Source of the DNA: Okapia johnstoni
Taxonomy: Eukaryota > Chordata > Mammalia > Artiodactyla > Giraffidae
DNA: 64,000 bases
Direction: 5' to 3'
Assembly: GCA_024291935.2 (NCBI GenBank)
Contig: CM044317.1
Coordinates: 64,098,730-64,162,729, forward strand
The position numbers were made by a program, and so were the translations under genes. The notes under the pieces are model-generated. The model ran no database searches. It was given only the letters and a program-made list of their open reading frames with translations, and was not told the DNA's origin. Shown in pieces: positions 47,541 to 58,118 of the stretch; positions within the stretch are counted from its first letter, which is position 1, and every line of letters starts with the position of its first letter.

Positions 47541-48179
47541 ATCTAGGGCAAATAATTCCAAATACTGCATGAAATGGGAAAAAGAAATTAATGTGTATCA
47601 TTTTTCACTGCAGAATCTCTATCCAGGGAATCTAGATAAAGTAAAACGTGAAAAATCTCTCTTTCTTAAGGAGTCCACTATTAACTGGGATCTGGATCAA
47701 GAGGTCTAAGAGATGCTTTGGACAGAGAATCAATTTCCTTTGGAGGCAATATGGTATGCAGGTGTAAGATTTCCAAGCCAGGTACACAGGGGTTCTCCCT
47801 CGGAGTGGAGATCCGAGGTACAGCACCACGACCCACCACCAAAGAAGTTGTCAGGGTCCCCTGTTGGGTGGTTCCCCACATTTAACTCTTACAGCTCCAC
47901 GGGGAGAGAGACACAAAGTAGCCTCGTTGCACAAAGGAGCCTGTGTCTCAGAATTCAAGTAAATGGCTTAGGGAGTCTCTGCTAATAAGTTTCAGAGGCA
48001 CGAAGGGAACTCAAATCTGCCTACATTTCTCTCACCGCGCTATGAAACCGAGACGCTGAGTTGGTACGCTAGGCTTTTTTCCAGTTCCCAGAATGATCGT
48101 GAGACGTTGTTTCTCCTCCAGTTTCCTCCAGGCCCATTATGGTGACTGTAGGTGTATTGTTTAGGATACCCACTCGAGT
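47541..48179. other. Upstream flank of the SLC35F1 CpG island
   Basis: No recognised repeat and no gene. It lies 0.9-1.5 kb before the start codon, so distal promoter elements are possible. Small frames on both strands are chance. Confidence 0.4.
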
Positions 48180-49076
48180 TTGGGTTTGTAATCCGGGCGG
48201 CATGCTTCTCAGCATCCTGTCGCTGTCCCGGGAAGCTGGTGCTAGTTTCTGGGGCTTCTCGGCAGGAGCGGGGATTCCCCGCCAACTAAAGAGGAGGATC
48301 TATTCTCAATCTCACAGGCCGGGAACCCGCTCCCCCCACCCCCCACCCCGCTCCCCCTCCCCTTCCCAGCCTAAACAACAACAACAAAAAAAACAACCCA
48401 ACAATCGGCGCCTCGGGTGGTGCCTCGGGTGGACGGGGACCGGGAGCACCCGGGCATCGAGGCACCTCGGGAGCGCCCTCTGGCGAGAACAGAGCGCGCG
48501 TGCTCCGCCCGGCCCCCCTTCCCCGCCGCCGCGGCGCCCCCGCCCGGCTCTCCGGGTTCACTCTCGGTCTCTCACTCCGAGAGACACAGACGGCAGCTTT
48601 CCGAGCGAGCCGGGGAACGGGCTGAGGCGGCGCCAGCACCGCTGTGGCCGCTCGCCCCGAGCCGACCTGGGCACCGGGAGAGAAGGCGAGGCCGGAGCCC
48701 CATCCTCTCTCTCTGCGGGGGTCTCCTGAGCTGACCGGCCGCTCAGCGCCCTCCGCGCGACGCCCTCCACGGGCCACTTCGCGGGGCGTGCCGAGACTTG
48801 GGGGACGCAGCTGGGGAAGCGCCGGGGCGGGAGGCGGCGGCGGCGGCGGAGCGAGGGTGCGCAGCCTGGGACTGGAGAGGAGTGAGCCGCGGGCTGGGCG
48901 GCGGCGGCGACGGCCGTAGCCGCGGGGGCCTCCCCCGCCTCGCTGGTTGGCGGGCAGCACCGCCTCCCCGGGCCGCGGCCGCCCGGCCGGGTCCTCCGCG
49001 CGTTCCCGGGCCCGGAGCCGGCGCGCGATGCGCCCGGCCGCGTTCTGATCGCCGCCGCGCCGCCGCCTCCGCCGCG

Positions 49077-49244
49077 ATGATCCCCCCCGAGCCGCAGCCG
49101 CACCAGCAGCCGCCGCCGGCCCCCGCCGAACCATGTGGTGACCACCATCGAGAACCTGCCGGCCGAGGGCAGCGGCGGCGGCGGAAGCCTGTCCGCCTCC
49201 TCCCGGGCCAGCGTGCGCCAGAGGATCCGCAAAGTGCTGAACAG
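49077..49244 (+). CDS. SLC35F1: SLC35F1 coding exon 1 (partial gene, frame broken)
   Basis: First coding exon of solute carrier family 35 member F1, a multipass membrane protein of the drug/metabolite transporter superfamily whose substrate is not settled. The start ATG (49077, G at -3) opens MIPPEPQPHQQPPPAP, a proline/glutamine-rich start like the human protein as I remember it. From 49129 a second frame reads NHVVTTIENLPAEG, then a Gly run, then SLSASSRASVRQRIRKVLN, ending in a split Arg codon at a GTGAGC donor (49245). This matches the SLC35F1 N-terminal cytoplasmic tail, which lies before the first membrane segment. The two parts differ by one frame, and the second frame has a TGA at 49078-49080, so no single ORF covers the exon. 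A 1-base gain or 2-base loss in the proline stretch explains it, probably an assembly error. The family product is about 400 residues; the remaining exons lie outside the window. Gene identity is from remembered similarity, not a search. Confidence 0.85.
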
Positions 49245-49250
49245 GTGAGC
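49245..49250 (+). other. Splice donor of SLC35F1 exon 1
   Basis: AACAG followed by GTGAGC is a strong consensus 5' splice site. It splits the last codon after two bases, as expected for an Arg at this point of SLC35F1. No other SLC35F1 exon is recognisable downstream, so the rest of the window is taken as intron 1. Confidence 0.8.
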
Positions 49251-49800
49251 GGCGGCGGGGGCGCGCGGGGCAGGGGACCCCCTCCGTCTCCCGGGCGGCC
49301 CCGAGGCCCTTCGGGACGGACGGAGTCGCGGCGGGGAGACTGGGGAGGGCGGAGGACGACGCGCCCCGTGCTGGCGGAGAGGCCGCGCGGCAGCTTTGTC
49401 CCGGAGCGGGGAGCCGCTGGGCGCCCGGGCGCCGGCTGGTCCGAGGCGGGAGTTCGGGGAGAGGCGGGGTTGTGCCTGCCGGGTTGCGGTTGTCCGCGCG
49501 CACACCCTCGCACACGCGTGTCGCCTCAATTCCCTTTGCCACCCGGGCCCTAGCTTTGCGCTCCGGGGCCAGAGAGGAGCCGGCGGTGGCCGGGAAGGCG
49601 CGGGGCTGCGGGGATGGCGTGGAAGTCGCCGGCCTCGCGTCCGCCGGGAGGTCTCGCACCCCCTCGCCGGCAGATGGGGTCAAGGCGGCAGCAGCCCCCG
49701 CGGGCGGTCGAGGGGACCTACTTCTGCCGCCCGGTGCTCCAGTTGCTGCTCCGACTCTTCCTGGCCAGGAGCGGGGAAGGGGAGATTAGAGGCCTGGGTC

Positions 49801-50829
49801 AGACCCAGGCAAAGTGCACAAATGTTGCGGGAAGAGGGTGAGGAAGGAGGTTCCGGGTGTTGCAAAGCCAGAGGAAGCGAACGCTGGCGGCCGGCTCCAG
49901 TGCTGGAATCTGCGCAGTGGATGGAGCAAGGATGAGGCGTTCAGGATGAGAACCCTGGTTGATGTGAAATGGGGCCCCTCTGGCGCCCCTGAGTCGGCTG
50001 TGATGCGAAAGGGACTTTTTCTATTAAAGTAACTTGACATGGTTGAAGAGCTGACCCTTAAAATTCAAATAGAACTGATTTTGTGTGTTTTTATTTGGGT
50101 ACCTTTGTGCCTTTCCATGCATCTGTTGGGGATAACTGAGAAGGTTGCTCTGTTCATACAGGTTTTTGTAGGGCGCTATTGTGGGTAGCTGAGAGTCCCA
50201 CGAGGGATTCCCTCGAGCCCTTTGGGGCTGGAAGCGCTAGTGGGAACACAAAATATGTACAGAAATAGAAACCTAAAAAGCTCCGTATTTTCCGAGTATG
50301 GTGTAATTTAGTTATATGAAATCCCAAACCATTCAAGAGTCCCTTGTGAAGACTTAAGGTATATTAGCTTGTGGGTACTGCCGTGTGTTTCCATTTATTA
50401 TCAAAGGAGAAGAAATTCACTCTGAAATTAGACAAGAGATGGTGATAGAAACTCAAGTCTTTACTTTCCTCTGATTGGTAACTTAGGATAACACCTTCCA
50501 AAATACTACATTTAAAAGATAATGAGCAGAATAAATCAAGAAGATGCAGGCTCAGTACATATTAGGCTGGCTTCCTAGTCTTTTTGAATATCTGTGATTT
50601 TTTTTGAATCATAAATGCCTTGGCATTGGATGTTTAAAATTTTATGCAGAATATGTTAATTATTAATTTCCCTCATCAAACTGGGGAAAAAACCTGGTGC
50701 TACAGTTCATTTATCTTTGCTTGATTATAAGTTATTATTGATTCTGTGCAGTTTATTTCATGGTATTTCATGAATCTTAGGGTCCCGAATAACAAGATCA
50801 CTGAGGCAGGAGCTGAGGGGACTTGGTTT
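49801..50829. other. SLC35F1 intron 1, first part, no recognised feature
   Basis: GC content falls away after about 49.8 kb. I recognise no repeat or exon here. Bases just after the island may still hold promoter-proximal regulatory sites, but none is specifically supported. Confidence 0.5.
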
Positions 50830-51000
50830 GTCATCATTCCTCTGCTGCTGACTTGCCATATGGCTTGGAGAAGAGCTGTTCATCTTGGTCCCTGGTTTCT
50901 TCACTTATAAAATGTGTTTTATACTTGTCTTACCTCTCTTATCATAGTTTTGAGAAATAGATGGGATAATATAGAAGAAAAGACTTGGGAAAGTATAAAG
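50830..51000 (+). repeat. MIR SINE
   Basis: 'ctgctgctgacttgccatat', 'cctggtttcttcacttataa' and 'tagatgggataatatagaag' fit the MIR core, in SLC35F1 intron 1. Confidence 0.6.
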
Positions 51001-52382
51001 CTTTACACGAATTCGTTGTTCAGCAGAATTCTGTTACCGTAAGCAAATGAACTGAAGTCATGGGACATTGTGGGGGGAATGTTGTGTTTTATTAGCTTTC
51101 AGTAATCTATGACATGAGTTTTATAGAGGAGGAACTTAGACTGAAAGGTTGAGTCCATGACATTCCATGGCTCGTACATCTGTGAATGGAACGCTAGGGT
51201 TATAGCCTCTAGACTTCAACTGAAACATTTGGTTGTCTTTCAAAGTTTTGCAAAATTTTCCATGTAATATTTGGCATTAAATAATGGTCTTTCCTTATCC
51301 TTAAAGTATAAGAAAATATTTCTTTTGAGAAGGAGCGCCTTTGGTAAGGAGACTAAAAAAGAAAATCAATATAAGTATAAAAATCCTAGTGGATTAATTT
51401 CATTAGCTTGCTGATAGGCTTGATTTTTGCTCCATGGTTATGGCAACAGGAGACAGTACTAGTTGTAATTGCTGAATGGTTGAGTTCTAAATAAAAGAGC
51501 ATGGAGTGGGCAGTGGAATTTTTGAGATTCTGTGCCAGCACTTCAGTATGGCTCCCCTCTGGTTTGAACCCTCTTGTGTTGGACTAGTCCAGTAATGGCT
51601 TTAAGGCTGGCCCGTGGGGTGCCATATCACAAGTATCCTTGTTCATTTTTCTAAAAGCTAAAGATCACCTTTTCCTCCTTTTTCTTCTTTTCCTCTTCTT
51701 CTTTCCATAATATTTGTATTTCCTTCACCTGTCTTGCCCTATCAACTAATTGTCTTCTGGACTTTGTTTCCTTTCATCTAACCCTGGCCTGCAGCAGCTT
51801 AGCTGCTAGCAGAAAGTGAGGTTGCAAATCTGGAAGCTTGGAGCCAATATGAAAAATATCCCTCTAACTTCTGGCATGGAGATGTACTGCTGGCAGCGTT
51901 CTATTGCTGCGAGCTGGCCAGTTGAGTGTCTTCAGTGACTGAAATGGGCATTGCACCTCTGTTAGTTACTCTGAGCATCCCACTGGGCCGGAGGGGCGGT
52001 GCTGAGAGACTGAGGATGATGTTCTGGGATGAGGAGGGTCAAAGTGTGAGCATTGCAGGCTGGCAAGCCTGGTTAACTGCCTGCCACTGGTCACAGCCTG
52101 TAATAATAGCTACCTGCCAACCCAGGGGAGGAAATGCAAACACATATGTTACCTATATCCTGTCTACTTAGGGACAGGTAAAGAGAGAAGTACCGATTAA
52201 TAATTAAAGGTACTTGCTCTCAAGAATCTTAGAAGGAAAATGCAATGTTACCTTAATGCGATATGCCTTGCATTGTCCTGTATCATTTTATTTTTGCAGT
52301 ATAGCTCCATATCCTTTTCCCCTTTCATTAAAGGTGTGTAGAGTTGGATTGTTACCTTTCGTATATGACAAATGGGTTGCCT
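51001..52382. other. SLC35F1 intron 1, unassigned
   Basis: No repeat or exon recognised. A pyrimidine-rich patch lies at 51670-51735. Confidence 0.4.
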
Positions 52383-52394
52383 CACTGCTTGACT

Positions 52395-52614
52395 GCTGTG
52401 CTGTGTTGTGCTTAATCGTTCAGTCGTGTCTGACTCTTTGCGACCCCGTGGACTGTAGCCCGCCAGGCTTCTCTGTCCATGGAGTTCTCCAGGCAAGAAT
52501 ACTGGGGTGGGTTGCCATACCCTCCTCCAGGGGATCTTCCCAACCCAGGGATCAAACCCAGGTACCCCGCATTGCAGGCGGATTCTTTACCGTCTGAGTC
52601 AACAGGGAAGCCCC
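52395..52614 (-). repeat. Bov-tA SINE with TSD
   Basis: Antisense full-length copy. CACTGCTTGACT (52383-52394) and CACTGGTTGACT (52615-52626) are its target duplication, with one difference. Confidence 0.93.
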
Positions 52615-52626
52615 CACTGGTTGACT

Positions 52627-53890
52627 ACTCCCTGTAAAACTTTAGAGTAGAATGTAATAGTATCCATGATTTTGGTGAAAGAGGAACTGCTAGATAATTT
52701 TTTTTAACCAATTAATGGGGTATGTCACGTGTTTCTCCCCTGTCCTAATGAAAATTGCTTCTGTCAGTGCAAAAATTACCAAATGATCTAGATGCTGATA
52801 TAATTGTTACTTCTTTAATTCCCAAAGATTTGGAATAATGTCTTGGTTCAAAGAAGAAAAAAATTACGGCAAACCCCTATTCACTTGTTTCTTGAGTGTG
52901 GAATAGCATTTATTACCCTGCTACAGGCAAGCAAGGTATGACAAAAAAGAAAATACTTGAAGGGCAACAGTTGATGACCCTCTCACAGAAACTGTTGATA
53001 CTAGTAGATTTCTTAGAAACATATGAGTAGATACTGACCTATGTAGTATCTGAAGATTTTCTCCTCTAAAATTATTTCTTAATAAAATGTTTGTGAAAAA
53101 TGAGTGATGGCTTGTTTTATGTTTTGGATGTGTGTGGTTTTATCTTTCCCCCCTTGAATATTATTTTCAGATCTTAATAATAATCACCATGACTTCCCAG
53201 TTTTGACCCATTTCCTCTCCAATAAGAGATGAATTGGGTTGTCTCAAGTTATGAAGGGGTTCCTGCCTTTTTGAGTCTTGTGGTGGGGATGTTTAATCAT
53301 TAGAATAGAACCATGAGTGTGACTCTGGGTTATCCATTCATCTGATTTAAAACTAACTGGTTTCTAAGTTACACTTTGATATATTTCATTAATTTTCAAA
53401 TATGTGAAACTTTTCTGAATTGAAAACTAAAGAGCATTAAAGGATACATGGAAGAGTTGGTAGCAAGCCTACATAGAATTGACATCCACGTGGGGAGTTA
53501 CCGTATGTGATGGGACAGTATGTATATATAGCTTTTCCGGGTTATTAAATAAAGTGGAGAGAACATGGTGAACCAAGGGAGTGCCTGCCAAGAACAGGGT
53601 TATGCTTGTCCTGTTAAGTACAGTTGATGAAGACATCTATTATCTCTTAGGTGATCCTTATTTATCAAATGGTTTTTGTTAAAAAATTGATAAAGAAGTT
53701 CCTCCTCAAGCTGCTTCTCCTAACAGATGTCAGAATGAAAGAGGAAGACCAACCAGTAATGAGGATAATTAATACAAAGTATTCCAAATGGAATAGGATG
53801 GTGTGATTAAAAACAGACATTTCTGAGATCAGTAGTAAACACAAGATGTCTGAAGGACACATTTATTTTTAACTAAAGGACAATATTATA
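52627..53890. other. SLC35F1 intron 1, unassigned
   Basis: No recognised repeat or exon. Confidence 0.4.
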
Positions 53891-53902
53891 AAAATAAAAG
53901 AT

Positions 53903-54098
53903 CAGTGTTTTTTTTTTTTTTTTTTTTTTTTTTTGCACAGAGCTTGGAAAAATGAATGTTCATATTAAAGGAATTTTGGTTTACCCTGGATGAAGACAGT
54001 ACATTTCCAAGGAAGTAATGTGGAAGGAAATGGACCTATCTTCATGTAATTTTTCTTTGACCTTTTACTCTCTCAAGATCTTTCAGTGTCACAGGAAT
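53903..54098 (-). mobile_element. Possible retrocopy of an unknown transcript
   Basis: A 27-base T run (53908-53934) followed by about 164 bases of unique sequence, between the direct repeats AAAATAAAAGAT at 53891-53902 and 54099-54110. Read on the minus strand, this is a short unique sequence with a poly(A) tail inside a target duplication, the structure of an L1-mobilised RNA. I do not recognise the parent, and no AATAAA is seen just before the tail. The repeat is A-rich, so chance is possible. Confidence 0.5.
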
Positions 54099-54494
54099 AA
54101 AATAAAAGATGTCTGTTTTTTTCTGTACACTGCTATAGATGTAGATGATATAGCAAATTGACTCGACTGCCCATATAGTTCTAAGTTACTTAATGCAGGA
54201 GCCTATTTGGCTTATTTAATTGTGGCTTTATTTAATTAATGGCTTATTTAATTGCCATTTCTCATAAAAGCAGAATGCAGCATGCGAAAGTACTACCACT
54301 GGGTTTTAGTTTAGCTTTCTCATTCGAGTTCAGGCCAGTGAGCAATCACTGTACCTTGTTCAAACACATTAATTCTTGATTATGTTTCTAAAAATGTATA
54401 CTTAGGAAGTCAAACTCCAATAAACACCTGGAAAAATACCCCGTACTATTTGGTATATTTCTTGACTATGGCTTAAGCATCTGTAAGTACGTAC

Positions 54495-55304
54495 TCATTT
54501 ATTCTTTTATTAAGGGTCAAAACCACTTGACATAAAATTGACCATCTTAACCACTTTTAAGTGTACAGTACAGTAGTCCTAGCTGATGGGTATTATTATG
54601 CAGCTGATCTCTAGAATTTTTTCACCTTGCAAAACTGAAAATCTGCATCTGTTAGACAATAGCTCCTCTTTTCCCTTCCCCACTGACCCTGGCAACCGCC
54701 ATTCTACTTTCTGTTTCTAAGAGTTTGTTATTTTATTAATAGATACCTCATATAAATGGAATCATGCAGTGTTTGTCTTTTGTGACTGGCTTATTTTATT
54801 TAGCATAATGTTCTCAAGGTTCATCCACATTATCACAAGAGGCAGGATTTCCTAAGGCTAAATAATATCTATGTATCTGTATCTCTATATCTGTCTATAT
54901 CACTTTTTTATTCACTTGTTGAAGGACATTTAGGTTGCTTCTATTCTTGGCTATTGTGAATAAAGCTTCAGTGAAAATGAATGTGCAAATGTGTCCTCAA
55001 AATCATTTTTTCAAAAATTTAGGCTATATACCCAGGAGCTGGATTGCTGAATTTCTGTTTTTATTTTTTTAATATTTTGAGAAACCTCCATACCATTTTT
55101 CATAACAATGGTACCATTTTGCACTTTCCAGTGTCTGTACATCCTGCCAACACTGTGTTTGTTTGTTTTTGATAGTGGCCATCCTAATGGGTGTGAAGTG
55201 ATACCTCACTGTGTTTTGATTTTCCTTAATCACTGATGTTGAGCTTTTTTTCATGAACTTGTTGGCTATTTGTGTATCTTCTTTGAAGAAATGTCTGTTC
55301 AAGT
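54495..55304 (-). repeat. L1M-type L1, 3' side (split by BovB)
   Basis: Antisense L1: 'ggatacctcatataaatgg'-like block near 54740, 'cttattttatttagcataat', 'ggttcatccacattatcaca', 'ccatcctaatgggtgtgaag' and 'gtgtatcttctttgaagaaa'. It continues at 55830 after the BovB insertion. It is an old, dead copy. Confidence 0.8.
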
Positions 55305-55817
55305 TGTTGTTCAGTCACCAAGTCATGTCCGACTCTTTGTGACCCCATGGACTGCTCCACACCAGGCTTCCCTGTCCCTCACTATCTCCTAGAGTTTGCC
55401 CAAGTTCATGTCCATTGAATCGATGATGCCATCCAACCATCTCATTCTCTGTCACCCTCTTCTCCTTCTGCCTTCAGTCTTACTCAGCATCAGGGTCTTC
55501 TCCAGTGAGTCATCCGTTCGCATCGAGTGGCCAAAATATTAGATCTTCAGCTTCAGCGTCAATCCTTCCAAAGAGTATTTGGGGTTGATTTCCTTTAAGA
55601 TTGACTGATTTCATCTCCTTGCTTTCCAAGGGACTCTCAAGGGTCTTCTCCAGCATCACAGTTCAAAAGCATCAATTCTTCGACGCTCTGCCTTCTTTAT
55701 TGTTCAGCTCTCACATCCACACATGACTACAGGAAAGACCATAACCTTGACTGTATGGACCTTTGTCAGCCAAGTGATGTTTTTGCTTTTCAGCACACTG
55801 TCTGTGTTTGTCATAAC
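55305..55817 (-). repeat. 5'-truncated BovB inside L1
   Basis: Antisense last ~510 bases of BovB. GTCTGTTCAAGT (55293-55304) and GTCTATTCAAGT (55818-55829) are its target duplication and lie in L1 sequence. Confidence 0.93.
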
Positions 55818-55990
55818 GTCTATTCAAGTACTTTGCTCATTTTTAAATTGGATTTTGTTGTTTGCTGTTGAGTTGTAGGACTTCTTTATATATTCTGGAT
55901 ATTAACCCATTATCAGATATATGATTTGCAAATATTTTCTTCCATTCCATTAATTGCCTTCTCACTCTGTTAATTATATGTACATTTATT
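55818..55990 (-). repeat. L1M-type L1, 5' side
   Basis: 'caagtactttgctcattttt', 'gttgagttgtaggacttctt' and 'ggatattaacccattatcag' resume the L1 interrupted at 55304. Confidence 0.82.
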
Positions 55991-57744
55991 TGTCCTTAAT
56001 CACTTGCTTTGTGTTGAGGCATCTTCTGGAGCACACACACATAGCAAAACATTATTCTTAGCTTGAAGGACCTCAAAATCTAACTGGGAAACTTGGCATA
56101 GGCACTGCTGTTGAGAGTGAATAATTGTAATCTGTAATCTGAATTTTTATGTTTAATGCTTAATTGTGTGCTTCCAAATGTCTACATACTAGAATCATAG
56201 AAATAAGTTGTCCTGTATGTGATCCATATTGAACTTATTCTGTTTTATACAGGTACTAGCTGAATGCACAAAAGTTGAGAAGAAATTTCCCAGGAAATGG
56301 CAAGTGAAACACTAAAATCAATGTCTCAGAAAATGTTTTCTTAGAAAAATGACATGTCTCACTCAGTGGCCACATGAATGTGATTTAAATATACTATTAC
56401 TAAAATTTTAAAAGTATTGTTTTCTATAGGATTTAAATTTTGAACGCTATCTCAGGAAAATTTACCTTTGTAACTGTGATGATTAAGAAGTACCTTACAT
56501 ACCATTTTGCAAGTTCTGATATTATGAACCATCAAGTCCTGTCATTTTAAACTAATTAATTAGGGAAAAACCATCAATTCCTGCCATTTTAAACAAATTA
56601 ATTGGGGAAACTTAGTATAGCTGAAAATGCATTTAAAGGAGGTTAAAAGCCAAATCATGCTAATTATATTCAGATTTAGAGTGGTAGGGCTCCAATTCCT
56701 AATGATTCCTGACTTAGAGTTAGTATAAGGTTCTGATCCATTGTGTAAACAAATACTTCATTGCATGCTCTTTTTTCTCATCCATTCATTCATTCATTTA
56801 ATCAGTCAATCATTTATTTAATGAATCTTTATTAAGTGCTTTCTATATATTGAGTACCGCTGGATCACAGTGGTGAACCAGACCGGTGTGGACTGAAGTG
56901 GACTCCTGAGTGCATTGCTCGAGTTTCTGTTATTACCCTTCCAATATTATCCATCAAGTGGACAATTTAAGTAAAGTAGAAGTAAAAACAACATACATCT
57001 TTTCTCAAAATGATTAGATTTTTCAAGCTGATCTAACAGAGATTGTTTTTTAAAAGTCCCATAATTTAGCTGTTTCTCCTGTAGGAAAACTACTCAAAAG
57101 GGAGACTGAACTCATAATAAAATTACTTGAAGTGTACAAAGAGAGGCAGATCTTTCTTGATGAATACAACAAAATTCGTTTCACTTCTGACTTAAAACAA
57201 AAAAGACAGGATAACCCTTAATGTTCATCTACTTTCAAAGTGTTAGAAGGAAAAGGAGAAGAGACTTGATCTCATCCTGCCATTTCAGGGCGAGCCTATC
57301 CAGGTCATTGCCATTATAACCCAAGAAAATAGAGTTTCCTAGAAATAATAACATTCTGACAGTGCATACACAGCTTTGAGGGAGCTTGGGCACATGTTTG
57401 TTCATTGCAAGGTAAGAGAAAAGTAAAATATGACAAAAACATGAGGATGAGTTGGAAGTACTAGATTGCTTTACTATAGAATTTGATATAATCTATGAGA
57501 GTGTTGAATGAGCATGTAGATAGTGGCTCAAGTTCTTACATTTTTACATTACAAAGCATACATTTTACATTATGAAATTTTACATGTTATTCTCAAAATC
57601 ATCTTTTTATAGATACGGAAACCAATCTTTATGGTCATGCAACTAAGTGCTTTTATAAGACTACAGAGGAAGGAGAGACTAGGCTGGAGACAGGGAAGGA
57701 GGCTTCAGTGTTGGCATTTGTCTTGGCATGGAAAGATGGTGTCT
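55991..57744. other. SLC35F1 intron 1, mostly unassigned
   Basis: About 56785-56880 ('tccattcattcattcattta', 'tattaagtgctttctatata') looks like an antisense L2 3' end. Two near-identical ~30-base segments occur at about 56530-56565 and 56570-56605 (a small tandem repeat). Otherwise nothing is recognised. Confidence 0.4.
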
Positions 57745-58118
57745 AAGGTTGGGGGTATATAACAAAATATCCTAGACGGGATAGTTTAAACACAGACGTT
57801 TATTTCTTACAGTTCTTGGAGGCTGAAATGTCTGAGATCAGAGTGCTGGCAGATTGTGTGTCTGGTGAGGGCCTTCTTGACTTGCAGACAGCTGTCTTCT
57901 TGTATCCACATATGGTAGAGGGAGAGAGAGAGAGAAAGAGAGAGAGATCCTTTCTCTTCTTATAAGGATGCTACTAATTTCATCATGGGGACTTCACCCT
58001 CGTGACCTCATCTAAATCTAATTACCTCCCGAAGGTTCCACCCTCCAAATACCATTGCACCAGGGAGTCGAGATTTAACACCTAAATTTTGGGGGAGCAT
58101 AAACATTTGATCATAGCA
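57745..58118 (-). repeat. ERVL-MaLR LTR (MLT1-like) with GA microsatellite
   Basis: 'atataacaaaatatcctaga', 'acagttcttggaggctgaaa', 'ggtgagggccttcttgactt', 'cctcatctaaatctaattac' and 'ccctccaaataccattgcac' follow an antisense MaLR LTR. A (GA)n tract lies inside at about 57918-57948. Confidence 0.8.

Larger units (their letters stand above)
48180..49800. promoter_or_regulatory. CpG island and presumed promoter/5' UTR of SLC35F1
   Basis: A sharp change from AT-rich flanks to about 1.6 kb of very GC-rich, CpG-dense DNA, with exon 1 in its second half. It carries a CT-rich tract (about 48325-48372), an A-rich CAA run (about 48373-48405), GC boxes such as GGGGCGGG at 48824-48831, and a GGC run near 48832-48850. 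I see no TATA box at a sensible distance from the start codon, which fits a dispersed CpG-island promoter. The transcription start cannot be fixed from sequence alone. The 5' UTR probably covers part of 48500-49076. Confidence 0.8.

Noticed and set aside
48286..49683. A 465-residue minus-strand open frame across the CpG island, with overlapping frames of 323, 256 and 251 residues
   Set aside because: All lie in GC-rich DNA, where stop codons are rare. The predicted proteins are low-complexity Pro/Arg/Ala/Gly with no domain, and the plus strand holds the recognisable SLC35F1 exon.
53908..53940. Long T tract followed by GCACAG, like a strong 3' splice site
   Set aside because: The tract lies between direct repeats and is better explained as the poly(A) tail of a minus-strand insertion. 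No supported exon follows. Cryptic use in the SLC35F1 transcript cannot be excluded.
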